From the NCBI GenBank assembly GCA_019633425.1, contig WSUB01000021.1:248001-312000 (forward strand): a stretch of 64,000 nucleotides of DNA. Reading direction: 5' to 3'. The notes under the pieces are model-generated. The model was not told the DNA's origin. It did no database searches and was given only the letters and a program-made list of their open reading frames with translations. Below, one piece after another: positions 46,472-58,420 of this stretch; positions within the stretch are counted from its first letter, which is position 1, and the number at the start of each line of letters is the position of its first letter. Made by a program: the position numbers and the translations under genes. Source of the DNA: Tulasnella sp. 424 (taxonomy: Eukaryota > Basidiomycota > Agaricomycetes > Cantharellales > Tulasnellaceae).

Positions 46472-48087
46472 TCACTGGATTTCCATGCCACCCCATTCTA
46501 GAACATGAAACAGACCTCGATCGCTTTGCCGAGATTCGTCAGTTCCGACGACGCCTTTCCAGAAGTCAACAGGTCCCAGAGACCTATCGCGGGCTTTCTG
46601 CCAAGCTTCGAGTCGATCCGCAGTGATCCCTTGGAATACCATGAAGATGCGAGTGACGAGGTCGGGTTTCGGAGAGACCTCAAGTGGGGCAGCACCCTCA
46701 TAATCGGATTGTGACACGAAGCGAAGCGCAATGTGCTTGTGCTTCAGGAATGACGGTAACCAGTAGCTATAAATAGAAAGCGTCCTAAGAATGAGAGTGA
46801 ACGTCTTGTGATCAGAGCACTCACGTGATAAATGACGTTCGCGCTTCCGTATGCAAGCCAAGAGCAAGCAAGGCCTTGCCAAGATACGATGGCATGTCAT
46901 TTGCGAGCATCATCACCGAGTCGTCGGGTGAGCATCTGGTTATGCGGGGGATAAAGCTTGAGAGGGTGGGTGAACGCTGCAATTCCGCATGAGGGAGCGG
47001 GGACGGAGAACGGGACGTCGGAGGAGTGTCCGGAAGAATGGTCGACGAAGAGCTCCTATCATAACGCTTAGATCATTGAAAAAATGTTTGCAAGGTTTGG
47101 ACTTACTCTGCCTCCCAGAAGAGGTAGGCTACTTCGTCAGAGGTTCCGTCCACGGTCATTACACCATTTGGCTTCGCCAGGACGTTCCACTCGGCGGTCT
47201 GCCCATGCTTGAACGATCCTGTCGCCGTGCTGGGATACAGCGCAGAGAATCTCCAGTTCTGGGATAGGGACACTTTGACTGTGGCTTGGGTTGGCGTTGG
47301 CGGGTACAGGTAGATCACGGGCTTTGCGAACCCGAGGCTTCGGACGATCCTGATGACCGCGCCTTGCGTGATCGAATACTCTGACAGGAGTCGGTTGTCC
47401 TCGAGCACCGTCTCCCCGAGCCAAAGCGTTTGTTCGGATGCGCATATTCCAGAAGCTTCGTGTATTTTTGCTTTCAGGTCCAGGATACGATGAGAAGGAC
47501 CGAGACCGCCGACGACGTATTCCATGGTTGCTGCCGCCGTCGTCAACCGAGCTGTGATCGATATCTCCCGCCTCCGACCTACAGATTTTGGGTGAGAGAG
47601 AGCTGGGTTAGCATATAGACCGAGGAAAACCCACCACGGTCGCGGAGTGCTGGTGGTGGTCGGCCAACTACAGGAAAACGCACACGAGCGGTTCGGTTGC
47701 GCTGTGGCCGGACGGGGCGGGTAAGAGTTCCCCTGTCCATCTTCTGCTCCATAACGCCTATGATGAACGAATCGACGCCGTTGATGGCTATTTGCCATGC
47801 TTCGGGACTAATCTCAACCTCTCCCTCGCTCGGAAAGTCGGGGACGGTAGCGGAGAATTTGATCCTCCCCCCGGGTATGTGTTTTAGAATGGGAAAGGTT
47901 TTCTTTGCTAGGCGTACAGCAGCCTGATAGTTATGTCGTACATGATAACGGTATGAGGAGGATGAGAGAATGTGAAATGGGGAAGAGCCCTTACTGCATG
48001 CGTTGTCGGACGGGCCAAAGCGACTTTTCGGTGGTTGCATGTGAAGGAGACCAATTTCGGATGATCCGAAGTCCGGATGGGAGGCAT
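46472..48087 (-). CDS. Ubiquitin-like / KPVIYLYPP family, gene F (intact, 459 aa)
   Basis: Exons are 48087-47995, 47923-47635, 47578-47107, 47055-46825 and 46766-46472 (93, 289, 472, 231, 295 bases), in frame throughout. Exons 1, 4 and 5 have exactly the lengths seen in C and D. The N-terminal domain: MPPIRTSDHPKLVSFTCNHR, AAVRLAKKTFPILKHIPGGR and VEISPEAWQIAINGVDSFII. The linker is basic (RPVRPQRNRTARVRFPVVGR) rather than acidic. The ubiquitin-like domain is diverged: ISITARLTTAAATMEYVVGG, RILDLKAKIHEASGICASEQ, LWLGETVLEDNRLLSEYSIT and IRIVRSLGFA. The C-terminal domain: [83 protein letters not shown] and WGGMEIQ. Its 5' part is included in tandem duplication II. Confidence 0.85.
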
Positions 48088-50722
48088 AGAATAAGATAGC
48101 GCTGGTAAAATAAGTGACTAGCTAGTAATTTGGGGTCAAGGGTAATAGTCGGTGGTTGTAGACGGAACACACCACACGTGAAGCGGAAAACCCGAAAGAT
48201 GCCGTTTGCGACCATTACGTAAGCAACAATATGCTAAGAATTAACCTCGTCATTGGACTTGCCTTCCGCTCCAGATATCTACCAGGAGCAATATATATCG
48301 AGAGATGTATTTGTATTACTTCGTCGAAGGAGTTTCATCTATTGGGTCATGAAATGTCATCAGTCATCGTCTCATTAGAGGTAAGCCCCTGCCCGGGGGT
48401 AGACTTGGCAGTGTAACGGGGAGACTAGGATATGAGCAACGCATAGATGCGTAGTATCAGTCGGTAGTGCTAGTGAGCTGGATTGCAACACAAGAATTGC
48501 GGTATTGACTCGCTGATAATGGAAGTTTCAGGCCAGAGATTGGACCTCGTAAGACGTTCCTAATTAACCTATAACCGCCATGACAAACATAAGGTACAAG
48601 ATGCGATGAATGAATTAGGCCCTGTTACATGAAGTCCAAGAGCAAAGGTCTTGTCGTTACGCGAAAGACTCTCGGAACGCTTGGGCTCGGGCGGCAGTCG
48701 AACAGCCGAAACAACCAAACTGTGGGAACAATCGCAGGGCCGTGTCTTGGTCACCACCCATTCGCCCCATCCTCAGGCTTCGACGTTCCCCTAGAATGAA
48801 TTGAATTCTGGAACTTCACCAAGTATGGAATAGCTGCGACTCAAGTTAGTACTTTGCTTCTTCTGGCCCTTTGTCCAGCGGCTTAAGAAGGACTCCGATA
48901 GCGCTCGGCTGTCGCCTGTGACGCCTGAACGACCGAAATCTCCCCCCCAACATTATTGAGTCATGATCAAAGTTACTCCATTTTGGGAAATCCCGCTGCC
49001 ACTCTGAAGTGTACCGGCTGACCGGGACCGCCGAGGTGGCCGACTGTACCCGAGCCCACCGGGCGAAAGCTTACCATTCACGTTAACCGCCCATTAAGCT
49101 CCAAAAAATGAATGCAATGAAATTAAATCTGTAGATGTGCAAGCGATAGCGAAAAAATCTCGCTACTTTCCACCGTAGAAGGATTTCCCGGTCTGTGCCC
49201 GTCGATCACTCATCCACGTTTAGATTCGCAGAAGTGAGTCCCAGATCCTATCATCTCACACTCTGCCTCCGACTTTCTGAGAGAAGCACAGAGCTCATAG
49301 GAGCCTACTTCTGATAGGTGCTGCTGCGTCGCCTTCATTGACGTCGGGATGTGGCTGTGCGTCGCCGTCGCCTTGAGGACGAGTCGTGGCCAACGCGCAG
49401 ATCAAAAATGCTATTCAGCTCTTGCTCATAGCATAGCATTCTCTATCCTATGTTCGAAGAAACGAAAAGTTTCCCCTGGTGTTGGAAAGGGTGGAATCCA
49501 CCTTGTTCGTCGATTTTCCCGCAACATGAAGGTGGCGAACCAACGCTCAACGCGTGTCTGCTTTCTGCGCCCGACACGACCATCACCACCACCACTTGAC
49601 CTCGTGTGCACAGCTGGTGGCACTGGCACTACTCCTTTGTATCGTCTGGTATATAAGGGAGTCAGGAGCACTCGCAAGCTCCTCGTTCACCATCCTCTTC
49701 AGACTTGCATAGAACCGACCATCAAACGGCTAGCAGATTACTCGCTGAGACCCTTATGTTGATTTGTGCCACCGTTTTCTACTACATAGACTAGCTGGAA
49801 ACGATGGAAACTGATTGAACTACTATCCTCCATAAAGCTGCTAGTGGCCTCTGGGGTCCTTCCCCCCTACGTTCTGCTATGTATACTGCCCCTGGACCTC
49901 GTCGTGCGCCCAAGAAGGCTCCGACCAGGTCCTAACGCAGATTTAAAAATGCTTTGCAAGGTTCTCTGGCTATTCTCCTCTTCGAAATATCGATCCAACG
50001 CCCTGCGACTCCCTCACCATAATGAGCTTATCCGGTTCCGGGGCATATATCTAGCCCAGGGCCACCCCATCTATGCGCTTTTAAGAGACCTATTTCGTGA
50101 TAGCTCGTATTCCAAGCCCTTTCTAGCTGGAATTTCGAACTCGGATCTTTTAGAGTTCCCTGTTCACGGTCGCTGGTCCCGACACTTCCTTGCCGAACTC
50201 GGGACTCTACTGTGAATACACACAGACACTAAAATGAAACAGGGATATAGCCTAGAAAAATACGATCGGGGATTGTCACGTACCGATGTCCGACTAGATC
50301 AACGGACTTCGGGCCTCCGATAGTTTCTAGCTCGACTTCCTTGTTTCATCTGGGCTCATCGAACTCTCTCATTTGTTTAATGAATAGAGCCACGTCATAT
50401 ATTTGTTTGGACTTGTTCCATTTCTGTACTTCCCAAAACAAGGCATTCACTGGAGGCAAGCGCGCCTACTCCCGTCTGCGGAGATGAGACGCCTGGAGCT
50501 TGGACCCTTCACAAACCTGACAGAACAACTGGCAAGACCAAACTCCCGCTCCAAGTAAGTGTAATATACAACGGACTTGCAGATTAGGCGACTAAATATG
50601 GCGCGTTGAATCTAAGAGTTCGTCTATAAAAGAGTCTGACTAAAGGGAGCATTGACTACATCCCCAAGCCTCCTCCATTCTACTCTCAACGAGCAGCCTC
50701 ATTAACCTAGACCTATACTGAA
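48088..50722. other. Spacer upstream of G1
   Basis: Conserved with about 54470-57075, but with no ORF preserved in frame. It contains a TATA-like GGTATATAAGGG near 49654 (counterpart GGTATATAAGCC near 55995), followed by a conserved leader-like stretch without a shared reading frame. A segment at about 49850-50220 recurs at about 56190-56580 and 57760-57940. Confidence 0.45.
50625..50632 (+). promoter_or_regulatory. TATA box of G1
   Basis: TATAAAAG, 98 bases before the G1 ATG. G2 and G3 have CATAAAGG at the same distance (about 56982 and 58324). Confidence 0.6.
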
Positions 50723-51109
50723 ATGGAAGGAAGAAGTGATCTTCTTGCTTTGCTTAAGCCTTGAAGTCGATCTAACCTTCTTATAATTTAGGGTACTGGT
50801 TGACGCTTAACAACTTGAAGCAGGCACGCGTACTAGACTTTGAAGTGAAAAGAGAAGAAATATTGCGTGGTGGAATGACGGAATGGCAGGTTTCGATTAC
50901 AAGCAAGTCGTCCTAATTTCATCACTTTGGGGCAGGACTTACATTACTGGTGCTATCCTTCCTCAGTTACCTTACTGAACCCAGTCAGGTTCCCTTTGTC
51001 ACAGGACATTCTTGGGCAAACCTACTGGGATTACGGAGCCCGCGTCCAAGAGGCGAAAGAAGGCGTTGCCAGGAACATCGTAAACCTACTCGGAGTCGAC
51101 CCAGTGTAG
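50723..51109 (+). CDS. Mini dsRNA-binding-domain protein G1 (82 aa)
   Basis: Three exons: 50723-50735 (13 bases, MEGR plus one base), 50792-50906 and 50989-51109 (249 bases, in frame). The protein is little more than one dsRBD-like fold. A first helix contains LNNLKQARVLDFEVKREE. The strand block TEWQVSITSK sits where dsRBDs have APEW/F. Then come GQTYWDYGARVQEAKEGVAR and a second-helix end NIVNLLGVDPV. Helix 2 (ARVQEAKEGVARNI) keeps the AK..A pattern, but with fewer lysines than the canonical KKxAK motif. Introns are phase 1 and phase 2, as in G2 and G3. The assignment rests on pattern and on comparison with the more canonical H genes. Confidence 0.68.
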
Positions 51110-53277
51110 CCACTTCCACTCCTGAGAAGCCAACTTCGAGTTGGATAACGTAGGAGATGATGGATTTATTTAAGTATTTTAGAACTCGGATGTATTTGTC
51201 AGAGTATGTCAGACAATCATTGGCGTTCTTAAACATCGTAGCACAGTGATTAGTACGTGTCGTAATAGCTACACCACAGCCGAGACGAAAAAACTACCTG
51301 AGAGGGGTGTAAGTGTTAGGTAGCTGGCTCACCTGTAAAAGAATCAAAGTGTCTTGACAGATCATCCGCGGGTGGCCGCTGCTGCCCATACCTCGCGCAG
51401 GAAGCTGCCGCAGGGTACTTCCGAACTCCTTCACGACGAGCATGATACCTCCCAGCACGTATGCTCTAGGAAATCTTTATCTCATCAGGTTTCTGGTGAT
51501 CGGGTTACTCTGGGGGACGGCACCCTCCCAACGTCAGATGGACAAGGGTTTGGACCGGTTCTAGTCGGAGGGCTGGTTCCTTTGTTTCCCCTGCAAAATA
51601 TTAACTAGGGCAAAAGAGATAAATTTATTTATTCCGATTTACTGCTCTACATAGATCATGTTATTTCTTGCGAGTGAAGAGTCCTTCTGGTGGAGCCGAA
51701 ACCGACAACAGCCAGAGAAAGTACTGCCTCACATGACACCTGACTAATATTCAACTCAATGATTTGTTCGAACTGTGCACGCGCAACGACTCAGGATATC
51801 TGGGAGGCCCCTCCACGCTCGGTGGAGATAGGCCCAGCACAGGCACAACTCTCCCGACCGTGATATATCTGACATCTCAAGTTACAGCGACATTAAGCCA
51901 AAAGCTTCTACTTAGAAATTCTATTTGATGCACTGCCCAAACGCTGTATCATCATCATACACCAGAATCCCCTCAGCTTCCGCCTTACAAGAGGTGGGTT
52001 GAGGTGGCTGTGCCGCCGCCGCGGCTGCGCGATCCTTGCCTCGTGGACTGTGCGTAGTCAGTATGTAGACGATCAAAGCCATTCAGTAACTGTGTTTCAG
52101 CATGACAAATACCTTGAGGCAGAATATTTTCAGATCTAACGAGGAAGCCACCAGTCGGGTAGAATCTCCCACACTTCCGTGCTGTTCAAATCCAATTGCA
52201 ACCACCGCTCAGAACCACACCAGCGCCCGGTTGAGTAGCCTGCAGCTCACACCCCCGCACAAGGCTCCTACAACAGCCTACAACTCTACTTAGTTTGTCG
52301 AGTCTTGCCAAGGCAGCCCCAGCGGTGGCAGCGTCTCAGCAGCGCTCTTCGATCCCTGGTCGCACACTCCGAGTCGCAGGGGCAACATACATCATTGTGA
52401 ACGCTGATAAATCAATTTACGCTCGTGGTACTCGCGAAACTAGGAGATCTGCGTAGTTTCTTCTCGGAGAGACTGCTTCAATCTTGGACCACAAATCATC
52501 GTCTGCCGATGCTTAACTGGTGACGCGTGAGGTTGCCGGAGGACCTTGTCTTGTGCCCACGAAGGCCTTGACCAGGTCCTAAAGCAACTTGTACGACGTT
52601 ATGAATCGATCTGCGGTGGGGTCCAATGCTTGTCGTGGCGCAGGCCGGACCGTTTAAACCCTCAATCGGACGCGGTATATGATCTGCGACACTGGTGGGG
52701 GCGCCTCGACACAAGGGGGATCTGTAATATGCTAGGGCCGTTTGTCTATGTAGAACCGGCGAAAAGTACAGCTGCGGCGCCTTTGCTACCCAAAACGCTC
52801 TTTCGGTGGAGATCCAGGCTCGATGTGACTGAGTCTTGACCTATCATTTTGGGGAACGAATGGAAAAGGGAACTACGCCATACGCACCCCAGAATCTGCC
52901 GCTCCTACTCGTGCCCGCTCCGACACCGCTGTCCGGAGTACACCAGCAACCCCCACCCGAACCGTTAAACAAGTCAATTATGTCTCCTCCTTTGCATTAT
53001 AGGGTTGTTCCTTTCGAGCAAAGAATACAGAAAACGAAACTTTCGACTGCGCCATGTGTCTGTAGAACGGGCGTCTGTAATCCCCTATTCCGGCTATGAC
53101 AATGGACCTCTTCCAAAAATTCCTCATGAGAGCATTGAGCGTGTCAATGACTTATATGGGCAGTCTCAAATAGCGCTGCGTACAGTATAAAAAGCCTGCC
53201 ACTGCAAGAACCTTTCCTCAACACTCAAGCACTACTCGCCTCTTACCCTCCAGTCCCAGTCTTCTCTGCAATTTCAA
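51110..53277. other. Spacer between G1 and H1
   Basis: Conserved with about 58816-60982. Open segments on both strands differ in frame or carry mainly amino-acid-changing differences between copies, so I see no protein under constraint. A minus-strand stretch near 52420-52330 (CPCDSECATRDRRALLRRC) faintly resembles the second finger of Z1 and Z3 and may be a zinc-finger remnant. Confidence 0.4.
53186..53193 (+). promoter_or_regulatory. TATA box of H1
   Basis: TATAAAAA, 92 bases before the H1 ATG; the surrounding GTACAG block is shared with H2. Confidence 0.65.
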
Positions 53278-53663
53278 ATGGACGGACAAAGTCAGTCGCT
53301 TTCTTACCACCTTTCTCCCCAATTTCTAACACCAGTGCTAGGACCGTATATGACCCTGCACAATATGCAGCAACAGCGAATGATCAGTTATCGTGAAGAG
53401 GAACATGAGCGAGGTCCGCGTGATGCACCTGAATGGGAGATCTGGATACACAGTGCGCTATTTCCGCAATCATTCTGACCGCGCAGATCAACGCATAAAC
53501 TAACTTTGCCTTCCTAGTCACCGCTGTCAACACGGCACTGGGATATCGCAACATCGCTGGCCAGCCATACTGGCAGCGGGCGCCCAGGAAGCAACAGGCG
53601 AAGGATATGGTAGCAAGACAAGTCTTATTTGCCCTGGGACTCAGTCCTTCCGATATCCAGTAA
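53278..53663 (+). CDS. Mini dsRNA-binding-domain protein H1 (91 aa)
   Basis: Exons 53278-53290 (13 bases, MDGQ plus one base), 53336-53452 and 53518-53663 total 276 bases, in frame. The intron before exon 3 has a CTAAC branch point. The whole protein is one dsRBD-like domain. Helix 1 is PYMTLHNMQQQRMI. Strand 1 is SYREEEHE, followed by GPRDAPEWEIWIHI, a close match to the dsRBD GPxHxPxF/W block. Then come YRNIAGQPYW and helix 2, RKQQAKDMVARQVLFALGL, matching the KKxAKxxAAxxAL motif. It ends SPSDIQ. Proteins with one dsRBD and no catalytic domain bind duplex RNA, often as partners or competitors of Dicer-type enzymes. What it binds here is unknown. Confidence 0.75.
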
Positions 53664-53849
53664 TTCACTCAGCGGCCCTCCGCTTTATTATTATTGATTG
53701 TCTTTGAATACCCTACCTTTTGTTGAACGCCTTAATACCCTGTAATGCAGGACTCTGATGAATTAGTCTTATTTTGACTATCATCGGCGTCCTGGACAAT
53801 GCATTTAGAATATAATCTCAATATAATTTGTATAATGTAAAAAGACTGG

Positions 53850-54249
53850 TCAAGGAGAGTTTTTTCTTCGGACAAGACGTGACGCTGCCCTAATCGCAAA
53901 ATCGACGTCGGGGCTTCGGGAAAAGGGAGGTGAAGGATAGAGGGAGAATCATATGCGTAGTGGCAGAATGGCCTAGATGGAAGAAACCTGACGATCAGTG
54001 AAGCAAATGGGGATGCTACCGATAACCACTGTATATACTCTCGTAATCTGAATATAGAATGTGCGACAGTCAGGGTCGCAGCAAACATTGCGGCTTGACA
54101 AAAGCCTACAGCACATGGAGCAACGGCGTTTGCAACATCCCCTGCCAATCTTCCTCCGAACTCGCTTTTGGAACGCTATCAGCGGAAGCCCCCTTCCCAT
54201 AATCCACCATCCATATCTCCTGCTCACCCATTTTTCACCCTCCTCGAGG
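53850..54249 (-). pseudogene. Truncated, frame-damaged copy of the mitochondrial membrane protein gene
   Basis: Matches the last two thirds of the intact gene at 61559-62409. It retains RRYGWW, but a one-base loss just after it shifts the frame. The final exon, which in the intact gene reads AILPLRIGFSLYLSPAFSR, has a TGA after LRI. The 5' part is absent because the duplication breakpoint lies at 54249. Confidence 0.75.
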
Positions 54250-54468
54250 TATGTGTTTTAGAATGGGAAAGGTTTGCTTTGCTAGGCGTACAGCAGCCTG
54301 ACAGTAACGTCGTATGTAATAATATTATGAGGAGGATGAGAGGTCGCGAAATGTGAAGAACCCTTACCGCATGTGTCGAAGGGTGGGCCAAAGCGACTTG
54401 TCGAAATTTCAGTAGTTGCATGTGAAGGAGACCAATTTCGGATGATCCGAAGTCCGGACGAGGGGCAT
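54250..54468 (-). pseudogene. 5' fragment of gene F fused to the broken membrane protein gene
   Basis: Exon 1 (ATG 54468, MPLVRTSDHPKLVSFTCNY) corresponds to gene F, but an early TGA follows owing to an insertion. Intron 1 and the first about 45 bases of exon 2 (RLAKQTFPILKHIP) follow, then the sequence passes at 54249 straight into the interior of the other gene on the same strand. It is a duplication-junction chimera, not translatable beyond a short peptide as it stands. Confidence 0.75.
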
Positions 54469-57075
54469 AGAATATGATAGCGCTGGTGAGATAGGTGACG
54501 AACTAGTAATTTGGGGTCGAAAGCAACAGTCGGTGGGTGTAGCCGGAGCTCATTACGCACGAAGCGGAACCCCGAAAAGATACCGTTTACAACCATTGCC
54601 TAAACAACCATGAATTGACCTCGTCATTGGACTTGCCTTTCGTTACATATATACCAGGAGCGATATCGAACGATGTAGCTGTATCATTGCGTTGAAGAGT
54701 TTCATCTATGGAGCCATGAAATGTCTGTCAGTCATTGTCTCACCCCAGGGCTAGGCCATGACAAGCTTCCCTGCCTGGGGATAGACTTAGCAGAGTAGCC
54801 GGGGCGGCTATGATATGAACGACGTCTAGATGCGCAGTGTTTGTCGGTAATGTCTAGTGGGCTGGATCGCGACACAAGAATTGTGACATTGAATCGCTGA
54901 TAATGGAAATTTCAGGCCAGAGATTGGACCCCGTAAAACATTCCTAACCTATAGGCGCCATGACGGACATAAGGCCCAAGGTCTAAGGAATGAACTAGGC
55001 CCTGTAAGACAAAGGGCAGGAACAAGGGACTTTCATTACGCAGAAGAGCGCTTGGCCGCAGGCGAACAGCCGAAACAACCGAACTGTGTGAACAATCCCA
55101 GTGTCCTGGTCGCCATTCGCCGCCGCCTCAGGCTCCAACGTTCCCTATAATCAACTCAATCCGGAATTCGCCAGGTGCGGACATAGCTGGGGCTCGCGTT
55201 ACTCTATCAGACGATTTACTTATGACCCTTTATCAAGCGGCTTAAGACGGACTCCGACAGCGCTCGGTCGTTCCCTGTGGAGACTAAGCGAGATCTCCCC
55301 CTACGATCAATGACTCATGATTGAGTTTACCCTTTTTTGGAAGCTTGCTGTGGCTCTGGTGTGGACTGGCTGGCTGGGACCGCCGAAGCTGTTAGTGCCG
55401 AATGAACCCGACGAATAATCGAGCCGCTGGGCGAGAGATAACCGTTGACGTTAACCCCCCCCCCCCCATAAGTACTGAAAAATGAATTAAATGGCATTGA
55501 ATCGGTAGATGTACAAGCGATGGCGAAAAACTCTCGGCACCTTCCAATGTAGACTCATTTCCAAGTCTGCCCTCCGATCAGTCAGCCACGTATAGATTCG
55601 TAGAATGGAAGCCCCATATCTGGATACCTCCTACTCCTTCTCCTAGTTTCTAAAGAAATCGTAAGGTTTATTCAAGCTCGATTTCCATAGCAACTCCTGC
55701 CTCGCACTCAATGGTTTCGGTATGTGGCTGTGCCCCGTTTGCCTCGAGGACACATCGTGGTCGACGCGCAGACCAAAAATGCTATTCAGCTCTTGCTCAT
55801 AGCATAGCATTCTCTAATATATTTTCGAAGAAACGAAAGGGTCTTCTGGCGTTGGAAGTGGTGGAATCCATTTGTTCGTCGATTTTCCCGCAACGTGGGG
55901 CAGCGGCTCATCGCCCAACGCGTGTCTGCTTTGTACGCCCGACACAACCACCACCACCATGACTCGAGCTCGTGGTCCAAGCTGTCTGCACCAACACTAT
56001 TTTCTGGTATATAAGCCAGTCAGGAGCACTTGCGAGCTCCTCGTTCACCTTCTTCTTTGGACTTGCATGGGACTGTCCATCAAAAGACTCGCATATAACT
56101 CGTTGGCACCCATATCACATTCGTGTCACCTAGATTTATTCCTCAGATTAGATGTATCTGAGGGAAACTGATTGAACCACTGTCCTCGGTAAAGTTGCCA
56201 ATGGCTTCGGTGCTCTTCCCCTACGTTCTGCTACAGGACTCTCGGACCTCGTCGTATGCCCAAGAAGGCTTCGATCAGGTCTGAGTACCAGTGTGGAAAG
56301 GCTTTGCAAGTCGCTATGACTATTGTCGTTCCCGAAACCCCCGATCCAACGACCTACTAAGGCGCTCTTCCCATCAATGAACCTATTCAGTTCCATTGCA
56401 TACTTCGAACCCGCAGTCACCCCATATAAGTACTTTCAAGAGGCCCATTCTGCTGTGGTTTTCATCCCAAGCGTATTCCGGGGGAATTTCGAACTTTGAC
56501 AACTCGGAGTTCCCTGTTCGCCGTCCTTGGTCCCTACTCTTCCTTGCCGAACCTGGGACTCCACCATGCATACCCACACGCCCTGAAACGAGTCAAAGAT
56601 ACTGCCTAGAGAGTATGATCGGAACTTTTCGTATACCGATGTCCCTCTCCACAAGCGAATATTCCAGGCCCTCGATATTTCGGGCTCGAGAACCCTGTTT
56701 CGTCTGGGCTCTTCGCATTCTCTCTCTTGTTAGCACCAATAGAGCTACGTCGAATATGTGTTTAGATTTGTTCCATTTCTGTACTTCCCAAATGAGGAAT
56801 TCTCTGGGGGACAGCGCGACTTCACCGGTCTTTGGGGATGAGATGCCGGGAGCTTACGCCCTTCACATCCCCGACTGAACAACTGACAGGACCAAGCCAT
56901 TGGTCCGATTTAATGCAGTATGCCGCGGCGATTTCGCGGTTTAGGCGACCCAAGAAGGCGCTTAGCATCTACGAGTTCGTCCATAAAGGAGTCCGACCAT
57001 GAGGAGCATCGACTGCATCCCCAGCCTCCTACACTTTACTCTTTACGAATAGCTCCGCTATCTCAGACTGATACT
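54469..57075. other. Spacer upstream of G2
   Basis: Diverged copy of 48088-50722. It includes a run of C near 55448 and the TATA-like unit near 55995. No frame-conserved ORF. Confidence 0.45.
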
Positions 57076-57472
57076 ATGATGGAAGGACAAAGTAATTTTC
57101 TTGCTGTATTTGGGCCTTGTGGTCGAGCTAACCTAGTTCCCTTCCGTGATTTCAGGGTACTGGTTGAGACTTCACAACTTGAAGCAAGAACGCGTACTAG
57201 ACTTCGAAGAGAGGAGAGAAGAGTCAATACGTGGTGGAATTACGGAATGGCAGGTTTGGATTACAAGCAAGTCGTTCCGGTTTCATTACTCTGGGGCAGG
57301 ACTTACATACTGGTGCTATCCTTCCTCAGTTACTTCCCTAGACCCAGCCAGGTTCCCGTCGCTACAGCACACTGTTGGGCAACCCTACTGGTATCATGGA
57401 GCGCGTCTCCAAGCGGCGAGAGAAGGCGTTGCCAGAAACATCCTAAACCAACTCGGGGTCGACCCAGTGTAG
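57076..57472 (+). CDS. Mini dsRNA-binding-domain protein G2 (about 83 aa)
   Basis: Exons 57076-57091 (MMEGQ plus one base; the second ATG at 57079 matches the other members), 57156-57270 and 57352-57472. Exons 2 and 3 have the same lengths as in G1 and G3 (115 and 121). The protein is YWLRLHNLKQERVLDFEERR then EESIRGGITEWQVWITSK, FPSLQHTVGQPYWYHGARLQ and AAREGVARNILNQLGVDPV. The reading also stays open across intron 2, so a longer retained-intron form is possible. Helix 2 has lost the lysines seen in H1 (ARLQAAREGVA). Confidence 0.67.
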
Positions 57473-58420
57473 TCATTTCCACCGATGAGAAGCCAACTTC
57501 GAGTGGGGTTCAATTTGAAGCATAAGAGATAATGGTCTTTATTTAATTATTCTAGAACTCGGATGTATTTTGTCAGAGTATGTCAGACAATCATTAGCGT
57601 TCCCGACTCGGACATTGTAGCATGGCGACTTGCACCTGTCATACAAGCTAAAACACAGCCAGAGCAAAAGAGCTACCCGAGGAGTCTGTAATATATTAGC
57701 TAGCTGGTTCATTCGTAAAGGGGCCGAAGCGTCTTAAGGGTCACTCGCGTTCCAATGCATACCTCCAACCCATACTCACCCTTTCTAAGTTCCTTTAGGA
57801 GATCTATTCGCCATAGTTCTCATTTCAGCCGTATTCCAAGTGAGAATTTCGAACTTCGACCTCCCGGGGCTCCCTGTTCACGGTCGTTGGTCCCTACGCT
57901 TCGTTCCCGAACCTTGGACTCTACAGACCAGAAGTGAGACAAACATATAGCCTGGAAAATACGATCGGAGCTTGTTACATGCCGCTGTCCGTTTCCATGA
58001 ACCAATTCCCCGCCTTCGATACTTTCTGGCTCGAGTACCCTGTTTCGTCTGGGCTCTTCGCATTCGCTCTCTTCTTAAAATCAACAGAGCCACGTCAAAT
58101 ATGTGCTTGGATTTGTTTCCCTTTCTGTACTTCCCAACCGAGGAATTCGCTGGGGCCAGCGCGCCTTCACCTGTCTTTGGAGATGAGACGCCGGGAGCTT
58201 AGGCCGTTCACATCTCCGACTGAGAAATTGACAGGAATAAGTTATCGTTCCAAGCAAATACAATCTGCGACAAATTTGCTACGTAGGCGACCAAAGAAGG
58301 CGTCTTGCATCGACGAGTTCCTCCATAAAGGAGTCTGACTACGGGTGACATTAACTACATCTCAGTCCTCCTACATTTTGCTCTCTAGCAGTAGCCCAGC
58401 TATCTAAGACTGATACTAAG
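57473..58420. other. Spacer between G2 and G3
   Basis: Carries a second copy of the G upstream segment (compare about 56400-57075). No frame-conserved ORF. Confidence 0.45.

Larger units (their letters stand above)
47870..54249. repeat. Large tandem duplication II, left copy
   Basis: Repeated at about 54250-61966 in the same orientation. It runs from inside exon 2 of gene F, through mini dsRNA-binding genes G1 and H1, to a damaged 3' half of the mitochondrial membrane protein gene. The junction near 54249 joins TCACCCTCCTCGAG to GTATGTGTTTTAGAATGGG. Confidence 0.8.

Noticed and set aside
50723..50764. Apparent nonsense codon in G1 (ATG to TGA at 50762)
   Set aside because: The TGA lies inside intron 1 once the GTGATC donor at 50736 is used, as in G2 and G3.
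52496..52714. 72-codon minus-strand ORF conserved in length at 60208-60426, containing a zinc-finger-like SSGNLTRHQ
   Set aside because: Start and stop are shared, but most base differences between the copies change amino acids, so I see no constraint at the protein level. There is also no CxxC partner for the HQ motif.
53250..53478. Single-exon 66-residue reading of H1 (MDGQSQSLSYHLSPQ...) ending at 53478
   Set aside because: The spliced three-exon reading restores a complete dsRBD pattern and uses conserved splice sites at the same phases as G1-G3. The single-exon reading ends in the middle of the domain.
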